This document shows, one piece after another, positions 42,479 to 49,770 of a stretch of DNA of 64,000 bases (positions within the stretch are counted from its first letter, which is position 1; the number at the start of each line of letters is the position of its first letter). The notes under the pieces are model-generated. The model worked only from the letters and a program-made list of their open reading frames with translations. It was not told the origin of the DNA and did no database searches. The stretch is from NCBI GenBank assembly GCA_017517865.1, contig JAFWYB010000052.1, forward strand, positions 1-64,000. The letters run 5' to 3'. This DNA comes from Clostridia bacterium. GTDB taxonomy: Bacteria; Bacillota; Clostridia; Oscillospirales; Acutalibacteraceae. The translations under genes were made by a program, and so were the position numbers.

Positions 42479-44512
42479 ATGGAAAACAAATTTTCACTCG
42501 ACACATCCAAAAAAGTTACACCGATTATCGTTATGATTATCGGTATTCTGGTTGCTGTCGCTCAGCTGGTAACAAGGATTAACCTTGTAACTCTTGTGTG
42601 TGCTCTTTACTGCTGCATCGTTTCGGCAGTGATACTCATTTCTCTTATTGCAAAGAAAAAAGTATATGCTCCTATGCTTATCGGTTACGGTGCATCACTT
42701 CTCGGAATAATGCTTTATCATATTATCTTCGGTGCGGATGCGGGCTTCGGTGCTTTTATCGCCGACGGTACCGCAGGCTGGGCAACTGCTGAAAATGCAC
42801 TTATGTCAGGCACCGGAAGCTTCTTTACAAGACTCGGAGGCAATATTCTTCTTTCGCTTCCCATGATAGTTGTGCTTGCTGCTCTTTTCCTTACTGCAAA
42901 GAAAAGCTTTGCAAAGACAAAGCTCAAGGGTGCATTATCATTTGTTCTTTCGGTGCTTCTTATGGGCGTATCGGTTTTCCAGGTTCTTTTTATGAACGTA
43001 AGAAACAAGCCTGTAACAGAAAGACTCTGGGAGGGTCACGACAAATATCTTGACGGTGTTGATGAGAACACCTCAGGCAAGCCCAACGTGCTCGTTATTA
43101 TGATGGATGACCTCGGCTACGGTGACGTAGGTCTCAACGGCTCAATTTACGAGACTCCCAACATCGACTCAATCGGTGAAAACGGTCTTAACTTTGAAAA
43201 CTTCTACTCAGGCTATTCAGTTTGTTCACCCGCACGTTTTGCCGCTCTTACAGGACGTTATCCTTACAGAGGCTATGCAGATAACGTAATTTATCCCACT
43301 GTTCAGACAAAGGCCTCCTTCGCTCAGACGAGAATTTACAACTCCTTTGAAATGGGTAACAACGTTGACGGTATGCTCGGCGATGAAATCACAATCGCAG
43401 AGGTATTCCAGAATGCAGGCTATAACACAGCCGCTTTCGGTAAGTGGCATCTCGGCGACTACGGCGAATACCTTCCCACAAATCAGGGCTTTGACTATTT
43501 CTACGGCAGTCACCATGTAAATGATATGTATGCTTTCTATCACGTACGTGAAGAGGGCGGTGAATATGAAATCGTACACGGTCAGGATGAGCTCCGTGAC
43601 GAAAACGGCAAGAAGGACCAGAGTAAGCTTACCGAGTGGATTCACGGTGAGATTGAAAACTGGATTACCGATACCGTTACAAACAGTGACGAGCCCTTCT
43701 TCGCATATTACGCAACACCCTGGCCTCACGGTCCTGTCTTTTCAGGTGATGACTTCGACGGCTCTTCAGGTATGGGTACATACGTTGACTGTGTAACAGA
43801 GTTTGATACATATCTCGGTAAGCTCTTTGACACTATGGAAGAGCTGGGTGTACTTGAAGACACAATCATTATCTTCACAAGTGATAACGGTCCCGCACTT
43901 GAGGGCTCAACAGCAGACCTTCGCGGTGCTAAGTACCTTCCCTATGACGGCGGCCAGAAGGTTCCCTTTATGATTCGCTGGGATAACAACAACGGCATTT
44001 TTGAGCAGGGCGGTGTGAGAGAGCAGAGCGGTACCTTCGTTGACCTTCTTCCCACCCTTGTTGACCTTTGCGGCATTACAGGTGATGGCGGAAAGGAAAA
44101 CTATCTTCCCACCGACCGTGTCATCGACGGTGTTTCCTTCGTGCCTGTTATTGAAAGTGATGTGCCCGTGCATACCGAGGAGCATCCCATTCTTCATATG
44201 AAGCGTGAGGATATTAAGGCTATACAGTATGCAGTTCCCACCGCAGATGTAAAGAAGCAGTATCCCGATTATGATTATTCGGTGCTTAACGATAATGAAT
44301 ATCTTACCTTCAAGTATTTCGACAAGGCTCCCAACGATAACTCAGCTTTCTTTGATAAGACACGTAAGAACTGGCTTCACATAATGACCGACGACTATCA
44401 GGAAAACTACAACCGTACAGTTGTATATCCCGAAATTTCTGCCAAGATGAATGAAGTGCTCAAGGGTATTCAGAAAGACTTTAAGGAAAACAGAAGAGGT
44501 ATTATTGAGTAA
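42479..44512 (+). CDS. Membrane-anchored Cys-type sulfatase
   Basis: 677 residues. About five N-terminal helices (residues about 13-180) are followed by a sulfatase domain facing outside: MMDDLGYGDVGLNG (metal-binding aspartates), the modification motif C249-S-P-A-R with AALTGR, GKWHLGD, and HGP near 418. The cysteine must be turned into formylglycine; the maturase is the next gene. It would remove sulfate from a sulfated glycan or small molecule at the cell surface. Joining the sulfatase to a polytopic membrane domain is unusual. Confidence 0.9.
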   Translation: MENKFSLDTSKKVTPIIVMIIGILVAVAQLVTRINLVTLVCALYCCIVSAVILISLIAKKKVYAPMLIGYGASLLGIMLYHIIFGADAGFGAFIADGTAGWATAENALMSGTGSFFTRLGGNILLSLPMIVVLAALFLTAKKSFAKTKLKGALSFVLSVLLMGVSVFQVLFMNVRNKPVTERLWEGHDKYLDGVDENTSGKPNVLVIMMDDLGYGDVGLNGSIYETPNIDSIGENGLNFENFYSGYSVCSPARFAALTGRYPYRGYADNVIYPTVQTKASFAQTRIYNSFEMGNNVDGMLGDEITIAEVFQNAGYNTAAFGKWHLGDYGEYLPTNQGFDYFYGSHHVNDMYAFYHVREEGGEYEIVHGQDELRDENGKKDQSKLTEWIHGEIENWITDTVTNSDEPFFAYYATPWPHGPVFSGDDFDGSSGMGTYVDCVTEFDTYLGKLFDTMEELGVLEDTIIIFTSDNGPALEGSTADLRGAKYLPYDGGQKVPFMIRWDNNNGIFEQGGVREQSGTFVDLLPTLVDLCGITGDGGKENYLPTDRVIDGVSFVPVIESDVPVHTEEHPILHMKREDIKAIQYAVPTADVKKQYPDYDYSVLNDNEYLTFKYFDKAPNDNSAFFDKTRKNWLHIMTDDYQENYNRTVVYPEISAKMNEVLKGIQKDFKENRRGIIE

Positions 44513-45600
44513 TGCCCGCTCTTTCAATAATGATAAAGCCTGCCTCGTCACTTTGTAATTTAAGGTGCAAATATTGCTTTTACTGTGATGTGGCTTCTCA
44601 CAGAGATGTGTTTTCGTTGGGTGTAATGAACGAAGATACCGCAGAGAAGCTCATAAAAAGTGCTTTTGAGTTTGCCGACGGCTGCTCTGTGGCCTTTGCC
44701 TTTCAGGGCGGTGAGCCACTAATTGCCGGTATGGATTATTTCAGAAGCTTCGTTACTCTTGCAGAAAAGTATAACACAAAAAGGTCTGAGATTTATTATT
44801 CAATCCAGACTAACGGTACTCTCGTAGATGCTGAGTGGGCAAGGTTCTTTCACGATAATAAGTTTCTTGTGGGTCTGAGTCTTGACGGTGACTATGAAAG
44901 AAACAAGTTCCGTGTGGATGCCGACGGTCAGAATTCCTACTATAAAATAACAAAAGCAGCAAAGCTTTTTCAAAAATACGGTGTAGAATTCAATATCCTT
45001 ACGGTGCTGACCGGCTTTTGTGCAGATAATGCTGAGGCTATATACAAGCACTTCAGAAAAGAGGGCTTCAATTATATTCAGTTTATACCCTGTCTTCGTC
45101 CTATGGGGGATAAGACCGAGAGTGAGCTCTATATGACGCCTGAGCAGTATGCCGATTTTCTTATACGCATATTTAACCTTTATGTGAAGGACTTCGTAAG
45201 AGGCAATTATGTCAGTGTAAGACAGTTTGACAACTGGGTGAGAATGTATCTCGGTCAGAGACCTGAGCAGTGCGGACTTCTCGGCCACTGTACCCATCAG
45301 TTTGTCTGTGAGGGTAACGGTAATATTTATCCCTGCGACTTTTACTGTACCGATGAATGGCTTTTAGGCAACATAAACGATAACGGCCTCGAAATGATGG
45401 CAAAGAGTGAAAAGGCAATTGCTTTCATTAAAGAGAGCATACCTATGGATGAAAGATGTAAGGATTGCCACTTTCTCAGAATCTGCCGTGGCGGAGGCTG
45501 TAAGAGAAACAGAGAAAGCGCTGACTACTGTCAGAGCTATATGAAGTTTTTCTCGTCCTGTCTGCCCCTTTTCAGAGCCTTTACAGATAAACAGAAATAA
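44512..45600 (+). CDS. Anaerobic sulfatase-maturating radical SAM enzyme
   Basis: 362 residues of the anSME family: IMIKPASSLCNLRCKYCFYCDV (AdoMet cluster C-x3-C-x2-C), FAFQGGEPL, and a SPASM region with cysteines in QCGLLGHCTHQFVCEGNG...YPCDFYC...CKDCHFLRICRGGGC for two auxiliary clusters. It oxidises the active-site cysteine of sulfatases to formylglycine without oxygen. Its ATG overlaps the sulfatase stop by one base (TAATG), so translation is coupled, fixing the partner. Confidence 0.95.
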   Translation: MPALSIMIKPASSLCNLRCKYCFYCDVASHRDVFSLGVMNEDTAEKLIKSAFEFADGCSVAFAFQGGEPLIAGMDYFRSFVTLAEKYNTKRSEIYYSIQTNGTLVDAEWARFFHDNKFLVGLSLDGDYERNKFRVDADGQNSYYKITKAAKLFQKYGVEFNILTVLTGFCADNAEAIYKHFRKEGFNYIQFIPCLRPMGDKTESELYMTPEQYADFLIRIFNLYVKDFVRGNYVSVRQFDNWVRMYLGQRPEQCGLLGHCTHQFVCEGNGNIYPCDFYCTDEWLLGNINDNGLEMMAKSEKAIAFIKESIPMDERCKDCHFLRICRGGGCKRNRESADYCQSYMKFFSSCLPLFRAFTDKQK

Positions 45601-45604
45601 AATA

Positions 45605-45645
45605 AAACCGTTGCAGAGGTTTCGCTACGATGCAACGGTTTATCC
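45605..45645 (+). terminator. Terminator-like hairpin after the maturase gene
   Basis: 11-bp perfect stem AAACCGTTGCA/TGCAACGGTTT with a 15-base loop and a short T tract. The 190 bases that follow hold only an AT-rich probable promoter for the next gene. Confidence 0.65.
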
Positions 45646-45835
45646 ATTTGTCTGTATAATAGCTTTTAATAAAAACATCGCCGTTTTTGTGTATTTTAGT
45701 CGCTGAATCCCATTACACCTATGCAAAGCTTTTTGTACGGGATACTGATTCTCAGATACCGAAAGAAGTAAAAATACTTTACTTTTTTCCTGCCCTTATG
45801 TTAAAATACCGATATAAAGAATAAGGAGAAGCACT

Positions 45836-47134
45836 ATGTTGAAAAAAGATACCTTTGCTCTTACTCCTCCTATGGGCTGGAACAGCTGGGACTGTTACGG
45901 TGCCGCAGTAAACGAAGAACAGCTTTTAGGTAATGCACAGTATGTGGCAGATAATCTCAAGGCCTACGGCTGGGAATATATCGTCTGTGACATTCAGTGG
46001 TACGAGCCCAAGGCAGTAAGCAATTTCTATAACAATTTCACTGAGCTTTGTATGGACGAGTATTCCCGTCTTATACCTGCAGTCAACCGTTTTCCCTCAA
46101 GTGCGGGCGGAGTAGGCTTTAAAGCCGTTGCAGACAGAATTCACGCTATGGGATTGAAGTTCGGCATTCATATTATGAGAGGTGTTCCCCGTCAGGCGGT
46201 GCACAGAAACACACCCATTAAGGGAAGCTGCTTTACTGCAAGGGATATTGCACAGGGCTTTTCGCTGTGTCTGTGGAACACCGATATGTACGGTATAAAA
46301 ACCTGCGAGGCGGGTCAGCAGTACTATAACAGCCTTTTTGAGCTTTATGCAGAGTGGGGAGTTGACTTTGTAAAGGTTGACGATATTGCCAACACCGAAT
46401 TCAAGCCTCACGACCCGTACAGTGCGAGGGAAGAAATTGAAATGATAAGAAGGGCGATTGATAGCTGTGGCAGGGAAATGGTGCTTTCACTCTCTCCCGG
46501 ACCTGCAGTGATAAACGAGGCTTTTCATCTTTCGCAGAATGCAAATATGTGGCGTATGACCGGTGATTTCTGGGACAGTTGGGATAAGCTTTACGCTATG
46601 TTTGAACGTTGCGAAAAGTGGGCTCCCCATGTAAAGAGCGGTTGCTGGCCCGACTGTGATATGCTGCCTTTAGGCAAAATAAGCAAGACCTGTACCTGCC
46701 TTGGTGACCGTGACAGATATACCAATTTCACACCCGATGAGCAGAAAACAATGCTTACACTGTGGTCTGTTTTCCGTTCACCCCTTATTTTAGGCGGTGA
46801 GCTGCGCGAAAACCGTCCTGAGGACCTTGAGCTGTTAACCAACAGAGATATAATTGAGATAAATCAGTATTCAGCCGATAACTCTCAGCTTTTCAGAAAC
46901 AGAAATGAGGCTGCCTGGAAATGCACTGACAAAAACGGTAACACCGTGGTTGCACTTTTCAACCTTTCCGATGAGGACAGACAGATCAGTGCAGACCTTA
47001 AGGTCTGCGGCCTTGAGGGAAGGTATAAGGCAACGGAACTGTGGTCAAAGCAAGAGATATGCTTTACCGATACCGCAGATGCAGTGTTAAGACCTCACGC
47101 ATCGGCAATTTACCGCTTGGAGAAAATGCAATGA
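45836..47134 (+). CDS. GH27-like alpha-galactosidase/alpha-N-acetylgalactosaminidase
   Basis: 432 residues. The GH27 opening PPMGWNSWDCYGAAVNE, VCDIQWYEP, nucleophile D182 in FVKVDDIAN, and MTGDFWDSW toward the acid-base region; a C-terminal beta domain ends near LRPHASAIYRLEK. There is no signal peptide, so it acts on imported oligosaccharides. It is shorter than secreted GH27 enzymes. AAGGAGAAG precedes the ATG. The stop overlaps the ATG of the patatin gene (ATGA). Confidence 0.88.
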   Translation: MLKKDTFALTPPMGWNSWDCYGAAVNEEQLLGNAQYVADNLKAYGWEYIVCDIQWYEPKAVSNFYNNFTELCMDEYSRLIPAVNRFPSSAGGVGFKAVADRIHAMGLKFGIHIMRGVPRQAVHRNTPIKGSCFTARDIAQGFSLCLWNTDMYGIKTCEAGQQYYNSLFELYAEWGVDFVKVDDIANTEFKPHDPYSAREEIEMIRRAIDSCGREMVLSLSPGPAVINEAFHLSQNANMWRMTGDFWDSWDKLYAMFERCEKWAPHVKSGCWPDCDMLPLGKISKTCTCLGDRDRYTNFTPDEQKTMLTLWSVFRSPLILGGELRENRPEDLELLTNRDIIEINQYSADNSQLFRNRNEAAWKCTDKNGNTVVALFNLSDEDRQISADLKVCGLEGRYKATELWSKQEICFTDTADAVLRPHASAIYRLEKMQ

Positions 47135-47964
47135 CGGGTATTGTTGACGCAGGCGGCGGTATGAGAGGCGTGTATTCAAGCGGTGTTTACGATTATCTTA
47201 TGGATAACGGCATAAGTGTTGACCTCTGTATAGGTGTTTCGGCGGGCTCAGCAAATCTTATAACCTATATTGCGTCTCAGAAAAGGCGTACTCTCGATTT
47301 TTACCGCGAATACCCGAAAAGAAAGGAATATATGAGCTTCGGCAATTTTCTCACCTGCGGCTCGTATATAGACCTTGATTATATTTATTCGGATTTAAGC
47401 AACAGTGACGGTGAAAACCCCCTTGATTTTGCTGCCGCCCTCAGGTCCGATATTAAGTTTCTTGCCGTTGCAACAAATTCGGCAGACGGTAGGGCTGAAT
47501 ATTTCACAAAGGCTGATATGAAGCAGGATGATTACACCGTACTCAAGGCAAGCTGCTGTATGCCGGGTATATGTAAGCCGGTCGGAATGGGCGGACAGCT
47601 TTATGTTGACGGCGGCGTTGCAGACCCGATTCCCGTTGAAAAGGCCTTCAGTGAGGGCTGTGACAAGGTTATAATTGTGCTAACCAAGCCCAGAGAGGAC
47701 TATTGCAGGCCTCTTTTTGCAACGAAGGTGCTTTCTCTCAGACTCAGAAAATATCCTGAGGTGCTTAAGCTTATGAAAAGCTTGCACAGGCGCTGCGGTG
47801 AAATATTTGAAAAAATTGCAGAGTGGGAAAAGGAGGGCAAGGTGCTTGTTGTTGAGCCCTCTGAGCTTCACGGTATGACCACGCTTAACACTGACAGCGA
47901 GGCTATATTCAGGCTTTATGAGCAGGGTTATGAGGATGCCCGCAAAATAAAAGAGTTCATATAA
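47131..47964 (+). CDS. Patatin-like phospholipase (RssA type), chromosomal
   Basis: 277 residues: glycine loop DAGGGMRGVYSSGVYDYL, nucleophile GVSAGSANL (serine near residue 40), and the catalytic aspartate in YVDGGVADPIPVEKAF. Closely similar in layout to the element-borne patatin at 33984, but lacking that protein's N-terminal 25 residues. Start at ATG 47131 in an ATGA overlap with the GH27 gene, so it is translationally coupled to a glycosidase, an odd pairing. An inverted-repeat element begins at the stop codon. Confidence 0.87.
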   Translation: MTGIVDAGGGMRGVYSSGVYDYLMDNGISVDLCIGVSAGSANLITYIASQKRRTLDFYREYPKRKEYMSFGNFLTCGSYIDLDYIYSDLSNSDGENPLDFAAALRSDIKFLAVATNSADGRAEYFTKADMKQDDYTVLKASCCMPGICKPVGMGGQLYVDGGVADPIPVEKAFSEGCDKVIIVLTKPREDYCRPLFATKVLSLRLRKYPEVLKLMKSLHRRCGEIFEKIAEWEKEGKVLVVEPSELHGMTTLNTDSEAIFRLYEQGYEDARKIKEFI

Positions 47965-48240
47965 CGCCGACATCCCATAAGGAAGTATTTCTTTAAAAAG
48001 TGAAACAACTTCATAATAATGTGTTAAAAATCACTGATATGTGTCAGCATTATCGGTGATTTTTGCCTTTTCTTGCAAAGCTGTTTCGCATTTTAAAGTG
48101 CTTCGCAGTTTCGTAAGAACTTAAAATTTCTTGTATTGAAGCCACAAAACGCAGCAAGGCTGTCGCCTTGCGAGGCTTTTGGCAAAAACACAGGGAATTT
48201 TGTTCGAGAAACAAATACTGCCTTATGGGGTGTCGGCGTT
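47963..48240. repeat. 278-bp element with about 30-bp terminal inverted repeats
   Basis: The left end, AACGCCGACATCCCATAAGG plus AAGTATTTCT, is the near-perfect reverse complement of the right end at 48209-48240 (three mismatches in about 29). Inside are AAAAATCAC/GTGATTTTT (48027-48066) and a copy of the CACAAAACGCAG-hairpin repeat (48143-48174). No coding sequence. It is MITE-like, or a large structured transcript end for the patatin gene. Confidence 0.7.
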
Positions 48241-48294
48241 TTACAGTATCTTTTTGTTTTTTTATAGCGGGCAGCTGTGCATAAGCTTTATGGC

Positions 48295-48537
48295 TCAGGC
48301 GGCAATGTTTGTCTGCCTTTTCTGAGGGGCTGCTCTTCTGACATTGTTATACGCGCCCTTGCTTTTTTGCGTGGCCCGTGCGGGAAATGTAACTTTTCTG
48401 ACGCTTTTTGCGCGTCTTCTTTTAGCTTCCGATTTCTTTTCGAGGGCAACAAGCTTGTCCTCAAAGGCAATGGCGAGAACTATAAGAGCCAGACAGGCGA
48501 AAAAGAATATTGAGAAAGATTCTAAATTAGCAAACAT
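48295..48537 (-). CDS. Small SOS-controlled membrane protein
   Basis: 80 residues: MFANLESFSIFFFACLALIV continuing LAIAFEDKLV forms one helix, followed by a very basic tail (about 35-80, many Lys/Arg). Start at ATG 48537 with GGAGG 8 bases upstream. The promoter carries two LexA-type boxes. By analogy to small SOS-induced membrane proteins such as YneA and SidA that stop division, it may be a division inhibitor; this is inference, there is no LysM domain and no homology is claimed. Confidence 0.65.
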   Translation of the reverse strand: MFANLESFSIFFFACLALIVLAIAFEDKLVALEKKSEAKRRRAKSVRKVTFPARATQKSKGAYNNVRRAAPQKRQTNIAA

Positions 48538-48563
48538 AATGATTACCTCCGTTTGTGCTTTAT

Positions 48564-48577
48564 CGAACATACGTTCT
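48564..48577. promoter_or_regulatory. LexA (Cheo-type) box 1
   Basis: CGAACATACGTTCT, matching the Gram-positive LexA consensus CGAAC-N4-GTTCG apart from the last base. It lies downstream of the -10, before the start codon of the small membrane protein. Confidence 0.8.
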
Positions 48578-48591
48578 TTGATTTCGATTTA

Positions 48592-48619
48592 ATTATAGCA
48601 CGTATTTTTTAAATGTCAA
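48592..48619 (-). promoter_or_regulatory. Promoter of the SOS-controlled gene
   Basis: Minus strand TTGACA (48614-48619) and TATAAT (48592-48597) with a 16-base spacer, both perfect. Confidence 0.82.
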
Positions 48620-48631
48620 GACAAATGTTCG
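48620..48631. promoter_or_regulatory. LexA-type box 2 (imperfect)
   Basis: GACAAATGTTCG, the reverse complement of CGAAC-ATTT-GTC, directly abutting the -35 hexamer. Confidence 0.55.
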
Positions 48632-48821
48632 ATAAATTTTAATTTACAGTCCTTAAAAACGGACTCGAGCTAAAAATAAAGGCCGTTTAAGGTGTTTTGT
48701 CAAAAAAATAAGCATAAATTTGTTTATTATGCTCCTTAAAAATATTGTTGTTTTTGTTTTAGACGAACATTTTTGTGCTATAATCAATATGTATTATTAT
48801 ATTCTCAAGGAGGAAAACATT

Positions 48822-49757
48822 ATGTCATTCATTAAAAAAGAATTTACCTTTGAATCAGCATCGGGTCTTGCAGATATCCATTGTGCTTCATATCTGCCGG
48901 AAAACGGTGAGGTAAAGACAGTTCTTCAGATTGCACACGGCATGGCTGAGCACCTTGAAAGATACGAGAAATTTGCTTCAGAGCTTTGTGATAACGGGAT
49001 TGCCGTATATATCAACGACCACCTCGGTCACGGTAAAAGCGTGAAGAGCGACAGCGAGCTTGGCTATTTCGGAAAAAAAGACGGCTGGAAGTGTTTTGTA
49101 GAAGACTGTCATACTCTTTCGCTTATCGCAAAGAAGGAAAACGAGGGTAAGCCCTTCATATTCTTCGGTCATTCAATGGGCTCCTTTGTTGCAAGAGCTT
49201 ATTCATTGAAATACGGTGCTGAAATTGACGGCGCAATTTATTGCGGTACCGCAGGCCCCAATCCTGCCGCAGGAGCAGGTATTGCCCTTACGAAGATAAT
49301 TACAAAGCTTAAGGGTGACCACCATAGAAGCAAGCTTATCAATGCAGTCGGCTTCGGCAGCTATAACAGTAAGTTTGAAGACAGAACTCCTTTTGACTGG
49401 CTTACAAGAGATACCGACGAGGTTGACAAATATATTGCTGACCCTTATTGCGGCTTCCTCTTTACTGCTCCCGGCTACTGTGATCTTTTCTCTCTTCTCG
49501 GCTTTGTCTCATCAAAGGAATGGTTCAGCGGTCTTTCAAAAGAGCTCCCTGTACTTATGATTGCAGGTGATATGGACCCGGTAGGTGAGTACGGCAAGGG
49601 TATAAGAAAGGTTGAAGCAATGCTTAAAGATGCCGGCAAGAAAAATCTTGAAACAATACTTTATAAGGACGCAAGACACGAAATTCTTAACGAATCTAAG
49701 TGCTTTGATAAGGTCTGCGAGGATGTTATTGCATGGGTTAACAAAACAGTAAAATAA
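48822..49757 (+). CDS. Alpha/beta hydrolase, monoacylglycerol lipase type
   Basis: 311 residues. IAHGMAEHLERYEKFA, NDHLGHGKS, nucleophile FFGHSMGSFVAR (serine near residue 116), a cap region, then GDMDPVGEYG (aspartate) and DARHEILNES (histidine). The set is typical of clostridial lysophospholipase/monoacylglycerol lipases. Cytoplasmic. ATG 48822 with AAGGAGG. Its promoter region contains CGAACATTTTTGT just before TATAAT, only half of a LexA box, so SOS control is doubtful. Confidence 0.87.
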   Translation: MSFIKKEFTFESASGLADIHCASYLPENGEVKTVLQIAHGMAEHLERYEKFASELCDNGIAVYINDHLGHGKSVKSDSELGYFGKKDGWKCFVEDCHTLSLIAKKENEGKPFIFFGHSMGSFVARAYSLKYGAEIDGAIYCGTAGPNPAAGAGIALTKIITKLKGDHHRSKLINAVGFGSYNSKFEDRTPFDWLTRDTDEVDKYIADPYCGFLFTAPGYCDLFSLLGFVSSKEWFSGLSKELPVLMIAGDMDPVGEYGKGIRKVEAMLKDAGKKNLETILYKDARHEILNESKCFDKVCEDVIAWVNKTVK

Positions 49758-49770
49758 AGCGGGGTTTAAT

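Noticed and set aside
48779-48784. SOS control of the lipase at 48822
   Set aside because: Only half of a LexA box (CGAAC) precedes its -10; the right half is not GTTC.
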